Source: an uncultured Paraprevotella sp. (GTDB lineage Bacteria; Bacteroidota; Bacteroidia; Bacteroidales; Bacteroidaceae). From it: a stretch of DNA of 64,000 bases. Of this stretch, positions 45,168-53,196 are shown one piece after another. Each line of letters begins with the position of its first letter. Positions within the stretch are counted from its first letter, which is position 1. Below the pieces are notes generated by a model. It did no database searches. It was given only the letters and a program-made list of their open reading frames with translations, and was not told the DNA's origin. The position numbers and the translations under genes are program-made. The stretch is from NCBI GenBank assembly GCA_944321525.1, contig CALULQ010000013.1, positions 1 to 64,000 on the forward strand, written 5' to 3'.

Positions 45168-45405
45168 CCGCCCATGAACCGGCGGCACGGATGAAACATG
45201 CAGGGAAAAAGCGGGCGGAAAGCAGCCCGTGAATGGAGTGGAAGGACAGCCGCCACAACCGCTTGGCGGCGGGGCTCCGCAAGCACACAGAAATCCGGAC
45301 AAAACAAAAGGGAACGGCCTGCGACGGCCAAGAGATGGAACAAAAAGAAGCGCCCCGAAGCACGGGATACGGCATACGCGACCTATGAACAACCTATACA
45401 ATAGT

Positions 45406-45491
45406 CGGTAGCGGTCAAGGCAGTGATACCATACGGTAGCGGGTACCTCGCAAGACGCTCTTGCTAACGGGAACATTTAGTACCCGGCTAC
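45406..45491. other. Structured non-coding segment
   Basis: CGGTAGCGG occurs twice (45406-45414 and 45434-45442). The second copy begins an outer stem, GTAGCGGGTAC (45436-45446) with GTACCCGGCTAC (45480-45491), one bulge. The outer stem encloses a perfect hairpin GCAAGA-cgc-TCTTGC (45450-45464). It is followed by CAAAAAAAAT. It could be an RNA structure on either strand. There is no T-run in the right place for a terminator. Confidence 0.4.
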
Positions 45492-45615
45492 AAAAAAAAT
45501 CCTTTCCGCTCGACTTAATACGTATGCCGCCCCGCGCCCCAAGGCGCTTTTGGCGTTTATCATTTTTTTCTTCATATCCAAGCTTCACCCGCCGGGAAGC
45601 CCGCTGCCGCGGCGA

Positions 45616-47679
45616 TTATGGCAACTTGTCCATGTCGGCCGCCGTATAATTGTCTATGTCCAACCTGAACCGCTTCAGGTCGTCCAACCGGTGCTCCGGC
45701 GAAGGGAGGTCGGCAGGGATGTCCCGGCGGGCATACTGCCGGAAATAGAGCAGGCACGCGTCGCGCCACCACCAGGCATCCTTGGCCTGCCGCTCGAAGC
45801 GCCGCAGCATGTCGGCATGGCGCTCCGCGTCGACGTAGGGGCGCATGCCGCGCCAAAGGTCTGCAAAGCCTCGGGCCTCTTCCGCACCACGGGTGTAGGT
45901 GTAGCAAAGGTTGTCCCACAACGTCAGCCCGTTGCGCATGACGTATCCCCAAGGCACATGGTGAAACCACAGAAGATACTCTTCGGGACACGTGCGGATG
46001 TCGCCATAAAGCGTGGACAACGGTTCGTGGTACTGCATGACGGCCTTCGAGCCTCTCGCGCTACGGTCGAATCCCAATCCGGCAGTATCGGCACGATGGT
46101 AATAGGCCGGCATCCAGTCGGGACGCGAGCCCGGGACGTCGCACCACGGCTCCGGCCCGTAATGGTGGCCGAAAGCAAATATGTGGTGAAGCCCCAAGGG
46201 CATCATGTAGCTGACGGCCACATCCCACGAACGGAGCATCAGCTGCCGGACGGGGAGCACGAATCGCTCATCGGCCGTGAACGTCTGCTTCAGGAACTCG
46301 TCGGCAATCCGCGAGGCCTCCAGTCCGGTGTCCCAACACAGGCGGCCAAAGGCGTACCAATTGGCCTGCGCCAGGCTGTTTCCCGTCCAATCTTCCGCAT
46401 CGCCGATGTTGGACACGCCCGCCATGGCCGACACCGACCGTCGCCCCAGCCGCCGCTGCGTGGCCTCGGCCACGGTGAGTCCCCCGTCCTGATAGGTCTC
46501 GGCATCCAGGCATGCCTTCCACTGGGGAGCCAGGAACACGGTGTGGATGGATTGCCCCAAGTATTCCTGGGTGATTTGGAACTCGGGCATCACCTGGGTG
46601 GACTTCATGGCCCCGAACAAGGGGCTGAACGGCTCGCGGGGCTGGAAGTCGATGGGGCCGTTCTTCACTTGGACTATCACGTTGTCGCGGAACTTCCCGT
46701 CGAGCGGCATGAACTCTTCGTAGGCTTGGCAGGCCCTGTCGGGGCTGGAAGCCGCATAGACGAAAGCACGCCATAAGACCACACCGCCGTGGGGAGCCAA
46801 GGCGTCGGCCAGCATGTTGGCCCCGTCGGCATGGGTGCGCCCGTAGTCCTGCGGACCGGGCTGGCCCTCACTGTTCGCCTTGACCAGAAAGCCGCCGAAA
46901 TCGGGCACCAGACGGTAGATTTCGGCCACCTTCGCGGCCCACCATTCCTGCACCTCCGGCTCCATGGGGTCGGCACCGGGCAATCCGCCCAAGGCTTTCG
47001 GCGAACCGAAGTTGACCGACAAGAATGTCCGTATTCCGTAGGGACGCAGCACATCGGCTATGGCCGACACCTTGCGCAGCATGTCCGGAGACAACATCGC
47101 GGGCTTGGCATTCACATTGTTGAGCACCACCGCGTTGATGCCTATCGAGGCATTGGCGCGGGCATAGGCTTCGTAGCGCGGGGAAATCTGCTCGGGCAAC
47201 TCGTCCCACCTCCAGATGGAACGTCCGGCATAGCCGCGCTCCACCGTCCCGTCCGGATTGTCCCAATGGTCCAGCATGCGCAGGTCGTAGGATGGAATTT
47301 CCGTGACAGACTGCCCCTCGTGGAGGTCCGTGCCCGTCTGCTGCATGCGCAACAGGGCGTAGGCGCCATAGAGGACACCCTGCGGGGAGGCCGACACCAC
47401 GCTGACGCCATCGCTCCTGCGGCTGAGGGTGAACCCGTCGCGGTCCGGCCCTTCGGGCAGAACCTGCAGGACAACGCGCCCGTCACCGCGCCAATAGTCG
47501 GCCAACTCGCGGACGGCGATGTCCAACGTGGGTGTCCGCCCCGTTCCATGCCCCAGGCGCACGTCGGCTTCCCCGGCATTCCGCTCCATGCGAAGCCAAA
47601 GCCGGCTGCCGTCTTCTGCGCGAAGCAAGGAAAGACAGCACAACGCCCACAGCATGAACAAGCACCTCATGGCATCCAC
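45616..47679 (-). CDS. GH67 alpha-glucuronidase
   Basis: A 687-residue GH67 enzyme with a signal peptide (residues 1-21). GH67 releases (4-O-methyl-)glucuronic acid from the non-reducing-end xylose of short xylo-oligosaccharides. The general-acid Glu lies in KANSEGQPGP. The two candidate base residues lie in KNGPIDFQPREP (Asp) and QITQEYLGQS (Glu). Barrel landmarks WRAFVYAA and LMLRSWDVAVSYMMPLGLHHIF are also present. It is the last gene of the four-gene core operon, eight bases after the GH43 gene. ATG at 47670 is an alternative start. Confidence 0.94.
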   Translation of the reverse strand: MDAMRCLFMLWALCCLSLLRAEDGSRLWLRMERNAGEADVRLGHGTGRTPTLDIAVRELADYWRGDGRVVLQVLPEGPDRDGFTLSRRSDGVSVVSASPQGVLYGAYALLRMQQTGTDLHEGQSVTEIPSYDLRMLDHWDNPDGTVERGYAGRSIWRWDELPEQISPRYEAYARANASIGINAVVLNNVNAKPAMLSPDMLRKVSAIADVLRPYGIRTFLSVNFGSPKALGGLPGADPMEPEVQEWWAAKVAEIYRLVPDFGGFLVKANSEGQPGPQDYGRTHADGANMLADALAPHGGVVLWRAFVYAASSPDRACQAYEEFMPLDGKFRDNVIVQVKNGPIDFQPREPFSPLFGAMKSTQVMPEFQITQEYLGQSIHTVFLAPQWKACLDAETYQDGGLTVAEATQRRLGRRSVSAMAGVSNIGDAEDWTGNSLAQANWYAFGRLCWDTGLEASRIADEFLKQTFTADERFVLPVRQLMLRSWDVAVSYMMPLGLHHIFAFGHHYGPEPWCDVPGSRPDWMPAYYHRADTAGLGFDRSARGSKAVMQYHEPLSTLYGDIRTCPEEYLLWFHHVPWGYVMRNGLTLWDNLCYTYTRGAEEARGFADLWRGMRPYVDAERHADMLRRFERQAKDAWWWRDACLLYFRQYARRDIPADLPSPEHRLDDLKRFRLDIDNYTAADMDKLP

Positions 47680-47687
47680 TCTCCCGT

Positions 47688-48656
47688 TTATTCGTCCTTA
47701 CCTTCTATCGTCTGTATCCGCCCCTCGGCATCGTAGTGCAACTCACACACCTTCAGGCTGCGCAACCACGTGCGTCCGCCGGATGGCACCGAATCGTGAT
47801 GGAACAAATACCACTTGCCTTTGTATTCCACGATGGAATGGTGAGTGGTCCAGCCCACGACCGGAGTGAGGATGACACCTTGGTAAACAAACGGCCCGTA
47901 AGGATTGTCGCCCACGGCGTAGCAGAGCAAATGGCTGTCGCCAGTGGAGTAGGAAAAATAATACTTGCCGCGGTACTTGTGCATCCACGAAGCCTCAAAA
48001 AAGCGGTGTGGGTCGTCCGCCGCAAGCGGCTTTCCGTCCGCACCCAAAACAACCACCGCACGGGGTTCCTCGGCAAATTGCTTCATGTCGTCGGTCAAAC
48101 GGGCCACGCGGGACGGCAAAGCAGGCTCACCGACTGCGGGAAGACTGGCACACTCCAGCGCGCTGTTGTCGCGGTAGCGCTGGAGTTGACCGCCCATCAG
48201 GCCGCCGAAATAGACATACACCTGGCCGTCGTCGTCCTTGAACACCGCCGGATCCATGGAATAGCTTCCGCGGATGGGGTCGGGCTCGGGCACGAAAGGA
48301 CCGTAGGGATGGTCGGACACGGCCACGCCGATACGGAAAATGTCCGTCTTGTCTTTCGCCGGGAAATAGAGGTAATACTTGCCATCCTTCTCACAGCAGT
48401 CGCAATCCCACATCTGCCGTTTGGCCCATGGCACGTCGGCCACATCGAGCACCACGCCGTGGTCGGTCACCTCCCCTTCCATCACGTCGTCCAGTGAGAA
48501 CACATGATAGTCCCGCATATTGAAATGCGAACCCCAGTCGTCCTCGGGAATGCCACTCTCATAGTCGTGCGACGGATAGATGTACACCTTGCCGTCGAAC
48601 ACATGCACTGACGGGTCGGCCATATAATCGCCCGGCACCAAATATCTCTTCTTCAT
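47688..48656 (-). CDS. GH43 beta-xylosidase/arabinofuranosidase, cytoplasmic type
   Basis: A 322-residue single-domain GH43 with no signal peptide, so it probably acts on imported xylo-oligosaccharides. The catalytic base is Asp14 (YMADPSVHVF), the middle Asp is in SYSMDPAVFKDDDG and the acid Glu in FFEASWMHKY. Size and motifs match the subfamily-1-like enzymes found next to GH10 and GH67 genes in B. ovatus and Prevotella xylan operons. The ATG at 48656 is preferred over the GTG just before it. It is 43 bases downstream of the GH10 gene. Confidence 0.92.
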   Translation of the reverse strand: MKKRYLVPGDYMADPSVHVFDGKVYIYPSHDYESGIPEDDWGSHFNMRDYHVFSLDDVMEGEVTDHGVVLDVADVPWAKRQMWDCDCCEKDGKYYLYFPAKDKTDIFRIGVAVSDHPYGPFVPEPDPIRGSYSMDPAVFKDDDGQVYVYFGGLMGGQLQRYRDNSALECASLPAVGEPALPSRVARLTDDMKQFAEEPRAVVVLGADGKPLAADDPHRFFEASWMHKYRGKYYFSYSTGDSHLLCYAVGDNPYGPFVYQGVILTPVVGWTTHHSIVEYKGKWYLFHHDSVPSGGRTWLRSLKVCELHYDAEGRIQTIEGKDE

Positions 48657-48699
48657 CACGCAAAACTCTTTATGTTAAACAAATCCACGCACATACCGT

Positions 48700-49824
48700 T
48701 CACTTGTCATACTTGCCAGACTCCGCCATCTCGATGATGGTTTGCACGAAAGGCTTCGGCTGCATGTTGCGGTCGAAGGCCAAGGGGTAGTCCGTGCGCC
48801 CGCGCACCGGGAAGTTGTTCTTCCACGAGTCGCCGTCCGTCACGCCCCAGAAAGTCACGCGCGTAAGGTCTTTGCTGTGGCGCAAATAGATGTCGAAGAG
48901 CTTGGCATAGAAATCGTCCTGTTCCTTGGCCTTGTCCGCAGGAAGTCCGTCGGTATAGGGGTCCATGGCTTTCTTGTAGTCGAAGTTAGTCTCCACGGCC
49001 GCACCGTAATTGCCCCTTGGCCAAGGCAAAACGCTAAGGTCCAACTCGGTCACCATCACCTTCACGCCCGCAGCGATAAAGGCATCCATGCTTTTCTCGT
49101 ATTCGTCGAGAGGCGTGTTGAATCCCACGTGCGACTGCATGCCCACCGCGTCGATACGGCAACCATGCTCTTTCAGGTCTTTCACCATCCGCACTACACC
49201 CTCGCGCTTGCCGGGAGAATCCATGCCGTAATCGTTATAATACAACTCGGCATCGGGGTCGGCCTCGTGTGCGAACTGGAAGGCCAGACGGATGAACTCG
49301 GGACCAATGATACGATAGTAGAGCGACTTGCGGTACTCCCCGTTACCCTCTATGGCCTCGTTCACCACATCCCAGCCTTTCACACGTCCTTTGAAGTGCC
49401 CCACCACCTTATATATATGGTCCTTCATCCGCTGAATCAAGACTTCGCGGCTCACTTGGTTGCCGTTCTCATCCTTGAAGAACCAACGGGGTGCCTGGGA
49501 ATGCCATATCAGGCAATGCCCGGTGACCACCTGACCGTTCTTCTCGGCCAAATCGCACAAGCGGTCGCCATCGGTGAAATTGAACTTTCCTTCTTCGGGT
49601 TGCAATGATTCCGCCTTCATGCAGTTCTCGGCCACGACAGCACTGAACTGGTTCTTGATGAGCGCCTGCAGTTCCTCGTTCTTGCTCATTACCTGGCGAG
49701 TACTAAGTGCCGTACCAATCAGGAATTTATCAGCAAAAGCCTCGCGCATCGTCTTGGCCCCGTCGGCGAAAGCCATGGCGACAGCCATCAGCGCCGCTCC
49801 TAAAGTCATCATCCTCTGTTTCAT
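48700..49824 (-). CDS. GH10 endo-beta-1,4-xylanase
   Basis: A 374-residue single-domain GH10 xylanase with a signal peptide (residues 1-20). The acid/base is Glu156 (WDVVNEAI) and the nucleophile Glu260 (MVTELDLSV). Other family residues are in GHCLIWHSQAPRWFF and FWGVTDGDSW. It hydrolyses internal xylan linkages, probably in the periplasm on partly digested chains since it carries neither lipid anchor nor binding module. It is the second gene of the core operon, 41 bases after the transporter gene. Confidence 0.96.
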   Translation of the reverse strand: MKQRMMTLGAALMAVAMAFADGAKTMREAFADKFLIGTALSTRQVMSKNEELQALIKNQFSAVVAENCMKAESLQPEEGKFNFTDGDRLCDLAEKNGQVVTGHCLIWHSQAPRWFFKDENGNQVSREVLIQRMKDHIYKVVGHFKGRVKGWDVVNEAIEGNGEYRKSLYYRIIGPEFIRLAFQFAHEADPDAELYYNDYGMDSPGKREGVVRMVKDLKEHGCRIDAVGMQSHVGFNTPLDEYEKSMDAFIAAGVKVMVTELDLSVLPWPRGNYGAAVETNFDYKKAMDPYTDGLPADKAKEQDDFYAKLFDIYLRHSKDLTRVTFWGVTDGDSWKNNFPVRGRTDYPLAFDRNMQPKPFVQTIIEMAESGKYDK

Positions 49825-49865
49825 GTTTCCCTCCTCTTTAAATGGTTATTATAAATATAGTGTGT

Positions 49866-51392
49866 TCAATCATCAATACCATCCGCGCGCCTGCGGGCCA
49901 ATTCGGCCTGCATCTTCTCGTTCACCGACTTGGAAATGGGATAGAAGAAGAGCGCGGCCACTCCGATGCCGAAGCAAATGCCCGGCACTATGCTGGAAGC
50001 CAAACGTATGCCCATGATGGAAGACGAAGACTGCACCGCCATGGCATCGTTGACATAGCCGAACATGGAAAGTATCAGTCCTGCAATGGCGCCTCCCACG
50101 CCCAATCCCGCCTTCAGGGCGAACACCACGCCGGAGAAACACAAGCCGGTGGCGCGCCGACGGTTCACATATTCAATGTGGTCGGCCACGTCGGCAATCA
50201 TCGCCCACAACAAGGGGACTGTCGGTGCATAGGCCAGACTCTTGAGCACGCCCAAGGTGAAAATCAATCCGATTTCGTCTTCCGACGGCAACATGAACGC
50301 CGCCGTAAACAACGCCGTCAGCGCCAGACAGACAATGAAAGTGGCCTTTTTGCCATAACGGTTGGCTAAGAACTCCGAAAGAAGAACCACACCAGCCAGC
50401 TGCACCAACGCCCCTATCATATTAAATAAGGAGAGACCGATGGTGTAGGACTCTATCGGGGCTATCGTCCCGTCCGCGGTCCGCGTGGCCAAAAGGCTGA
50501 AAGAATCGAGCACCTGCATGCCCGCCCCCAAAACAGCTCCTTCGTCCTTCACCAAGCCTAAACGGTCAAGGAAATGGCCCAAAGCCTGAGGGTCCACATA
50601 GTTCTGGAAATAGTAGCACATGGCCGAGCCCCACATGGCCAGCGTGATGAACACGAAAAGCGTGAGAATGAACATCGAGCGCCACGAAACGTCGCCGAAC
50701 AAGTCCTTCAGGTCGCTCTTCACATCCACTTTCTGCGAAGGAGGAGGCGCTATGCGCTCCTTGGCCGACAATGCCGCTACCACAAGGAATACAAAACCCA
50801 CCGCCGCAAAGATACTGATGGTCACCAGCCAACCCTGCGCGTCGTCGGAGCCGGAACCTCGCCCGAACTTATGTACCAAGGGCAGCGTCAGGCCCTGCAC
50901 GACAAACTGTGCGACCGTGGCAGCCACAAAACGGATGGACGTAATGCTCGTGCGCTCCTTAATGTCGCCCGTCATCACTCCGCCCAACGAACTGTAAGGC
51001 GTATTATTAAAGGAATAAAGCGACATGAGCAACACGTAGGAGACTCCCGCATAGAAAGCCACCAATGCCTTGTCCTCTATCCCCGGGTTGTAAAAAGCGA
51101 GCACGTAGAACACCATGAACGGCAAGGCAGTCCACAGCACCCACGGACGGAACTTCCCCCAGCGGGTCTGCGTCTTGTCGGAAAGAATGCCCACCGTAGG
51201 GTCGACAAAAGCGTCCACGATGCGTGCAATGAGCAACACCGTGCCCGCCACCGCGCCTTCCAGTCCGAAGACGTCCGTGTAAAACTTCAACTGATAAATC
51301 ATCATCATCTGGAAGACGAGGTTCGCCGCCGCGTCGCCCAATGAATAACCAACCTTTTCTCCGAATGGCACTTTCGCCAGAATCTTATCCAT
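49866..51392 (-). CDS. GPH-family sugar:cation symporter (xyloside transporter)
   Basis: A 508-residue, roughly twelve-helix inner-membrane carrier of the glycoside-pentoside-hexuronide (GPH) family within MFS_2. Family landmarks are YSLGDAAANLVF near residue 16, DAFVDPTVGILSDKTQTRWGKFRPW near 60, and the NTPYSSLGGVMT segment near 128. It imports xylo-oligosaccharides with Na+ or H+. It heads the operon GPH-GH10-GH43-GH67, the same order that I recall for the small xylan locus of B. ovatus and similar Prevotella loci. It is the only dedicated transporter gene in the island. Confidence 0.92.
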   Translation of the reverse strand: MDKILAKVPFGEKVGYSLGDAAANLVFQMMMIYQLKFYTDVFGLEGAVAGTVLLIARIVDAFVDPTVGILSDKTQTRWGKFRPWVLWTALPFMVFYVLAFYNPGIEDKALVAFYAGVSYVLLMSLYSFNNTPYSSLGGVMTGDIKERTSITSIRFVAATVAQFVVQGLTLPLVHKFGRGSGSDDAQGWLVTISIFAAVGFVFLVVAALSAKERIAPPPSQKVDVKSDLKDLFGDVSWRSMFILTLFVFITLAMWGSAMCYYFQNYVDPQALGHFLDRLGLVKDEGAVLGAGMQVLDSFSLLATRTADGTIAPIESYTIGLSLFNMIGALVQLAGVVLLSEFLANRYGKKATFIVCLALTALFTAAFMLPSEDEIGLIFTLGVLKSLAYAPTVPLLWAMIADVADHIEYVNRRRATGLCFSGVVFALKAGLGVGGAIAGLILSMFGYVNDAMAVQSSSSIMGIRLASSIVPGICFGIGVAALFFYPISKSVNEKMQAELARRRADGIDD

Positions 51393-51607
51393 GGTATCTC
51401 TTTTATTAACCGTTTTCCTTATCTAGGGGATTCTTCAAACTCCCTCGGGCAAAATAACGACTTTTAGGCGAAAAGTTCTTTTTATGGTGTAAGATATACT
51501 TTCTCGTATGAAACATCTGCCGGAAAAAGCCACACGGACGGGAATCCCACGATGCTCCGCAACACCAATTGGCGCACAAGGGCGGGCAACTGTCCATAGA
51601 CACGACA

Positions 51608-51651
51608 GAAGTCGGGCGCAAGACTGCGTGTGCAATCCTGCGCCCGGCTTC
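51608..51651. terminator. Hairpin downstream of tRNA-Asp 1
   Basis: GAAGTCGGGCGCA pairs with TGCGCCCGGCTTC (one G-U), a 13-bp stem 22 bases beyond the tRNA 3' end on the minus strand. It probably ends the tRNA transcript. The T-run is weak. Confidence 0.6.
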
Positions 51652-51672
51652 TTTCCGGAAATCTGCATTTTG

Positions 51673-51746
51673 CGGTGCGTACGGGACTCGAACCCGTGAC
51701 CCCATGCGTGACAGGCATGTATTCTAACCAGCTGAACTAACGCACC
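51673..51746 (-). tRNA. tRNA-Asp (GTC), copy 1
   Basis: A 74-base cloverleaf: acceptor stem GGTGCGT/ACGCACC, discriminator G, anticodon loop with GTC (CCTGTCACG), T-loop GGTTCGAGTC. CCA is not encoded. Identical over its full length to the copy at 59789. Confidence 0.97.
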
Positions 51747-51846
51747 TTGCAAGGTCTTCCGCAAAGGTCTTCCCCTTTTGCGGTTGCAAAGGTAGGAAAA
51801 ACTTGCGAAACGACCAAGCAAAACTTATCTTTTTCCACTTGCCGGC

Positions 51847-53196
51847 TCAATCATTCAGGTAGTCCAGCACTTTCCCGCTGAGCTGCAACAGTGAAATCTC
51901 ACACATTTTCGTGTCGTACTCCGCCACGAGCAGGCGCTCTTCGGCGTCCAGCAGGCTCTGCTGCGCCTCGCGCATCTCGAAACCGGACAAGTCGCCTTTC
52001 ATGTAACGCAAGTTTGCATATTCATAGTTCTCTTCGGCCGCCACGAGGTTCTGCCGTTCCATCAACACGACTTGCCAGTTATTCTTATAAGCCTGCCACA
52101 AGTCGCTCAAGTCGGCCTTCAGGGAGAGCCTCAGGTTCTCGCGTTCCAGTTCGGCATATTCTATGGCCAGCTCGGCATTCCGCTTCTGCATCCTCCGCTT
52201 TCCGTCGAAGAGGTTAAAGCCGACGGTGATTCCCGCGTTCAAGCCCCAGTTGTCCCGCTTCTTTGTGGCCGAGAGTTCATACCGGTTCAGCGTATATCCA
52301 TAGCCCGCGTTCAAGCGCACGTAAGGATAATCGCGCGACATGACCTTCTTGTAATCGGCCTGCGCCACTTCGGTGCTCTTGTCGGCGATGAGCAGTGAGG
52401 CGTTGGTTGCCAGCGTAGCTTGCCACAGTTCTTCATAGCGCAAGTCGGGGTTCACGTCAATGGCCGTGTCCCGTATGCCGACCCACTCCACCATGTTCTC
52501 GTTTGCCATCAGTTCGTTGAGACGGATGCGTGAGGAATTGAGCACTTCCCGCTGCTTCATGTATTGTGCGCTGTCGGCGTTGAAGTCCACCTTGGCCTGC
52601 AGGTAGTCCAACCTGGAAAAATTACCGATGTGATAGCGGACCTCCACGATGCGCATGCGCTCCCGTGAGAGCGACATGGCGTAGCGGAAGTTTTTCAGGC
52701 GGATGTCTTCTTGTATGTAATTGTAATACTCCGCGGTGAGCGAGGCCACGTAATCTTCTATGGCCAGCCGCGTCTGCAGTTCGCCCTGTTCCTTCAGCAG
52801 TTGCAGCTGCTTGTAGTTGGTCCAGACGCTGAACCCGTCGAAGATGGTCCAATTCAGGTCTATGCCGGCATCCAACGTCCCGTCGTATGCCCCGCGCTCC
52901 GTTGTGGTAGCCCCGTCGCGTGGAGTGGTGCGCGTCGTGGCCAGATTGCCGCCGTAAGAGGCACTGAGGTCTACCGTGGGCAGCAGGCCGGCATTGGCCG
53001 GCGTGGCATTGTTCGCACTCACCTCCTGCTGGTTCTTCACCATTTTAATGGAAAAATTATGCTCCAATCCTCGCAAGAGGCATTCCTGCAAGGTGGTCAC
53101 CCCCGCCGGCATGCCCATGGCCGTGGAATCGGTTTGCGCATGCACGCTGGCGTGGGCCGCCAAGAAAAGGACAAGTCCCAATATCTTATTTTTCAT
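51847..53196 (-). CDS. TolC-family outer-membrane efflux protein
   Basis: A 449-residue outer-membrane channel of the TolC/OEP family with a signal peptide (residues 1-20, cut after VHA). It shows the family's internal duplication of long helical segments with alternating coiled-coil character (roughly 150-240 and 340-430) separated by beta-strand pieces (DLNWTIFDGFSVW and GITVGFNLFDGKRR). It is the last gene of an adaptor-RND-TolC operon, overlapping the RND stop by 11 bases. It completes a trans-envelope efflux system. Confidence 0.92.
   Translation of the reverse strand: MKNKILGLVLFLAAHASVHAQTDSTAMGMPAGVTTLQECLLRGLEHNFSIKMVKNQQEVSANNATPANAGLLPTVDLSASYGGNLATTRTTPRDGATTTERGAYDGTLDAGIDLNWTIFDGFSVWTNYKQLQLLKEQGELQTRLAIEDYVASLTAEYYNYIQEDIRLKNFRYAMSLSRERMRIVEVRYHIGNFSRLDYLQAKVDFNADSAQYMKQREVLNSSRIRLNELMANENMVEWVGIRDTAIDVNPDLRYEELWQATLATNASLLIADKSTEVAQADYKKVMSRDYPYVRLNAGYGYTLNRYELSATKKRDNWGLNAGITVGFNLFDGKRRMQKRNAELAIEYAELERENLRLSLKADLSDLWQAYKNNWQVVLMERQNLVAAEENYEYANLRYMKGDLSGFEMREAQQSLLDAEERLLVAEYDTKMCEISLLQLSGKVLDYLND

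Larger units (their letters stand above)
44852..45615. other. 764-bp gap between the core xylan operon and the regulator
   Basis: It holds a promoter-like box for the regulator (44921), repeat copy E (45063-45167) and a structured segment with paired stems (45406-45491). I see no coding sequence; the open frames are GC-driven. Confidence 0.65.

Noticed and set aside
45500-45615. Terminator for the GH67 operon
   Set aside because: GCGCC-CCAA-GGCGC is followed by T only on the plus strand, opposite to the operon, so I could not support a terminator there.
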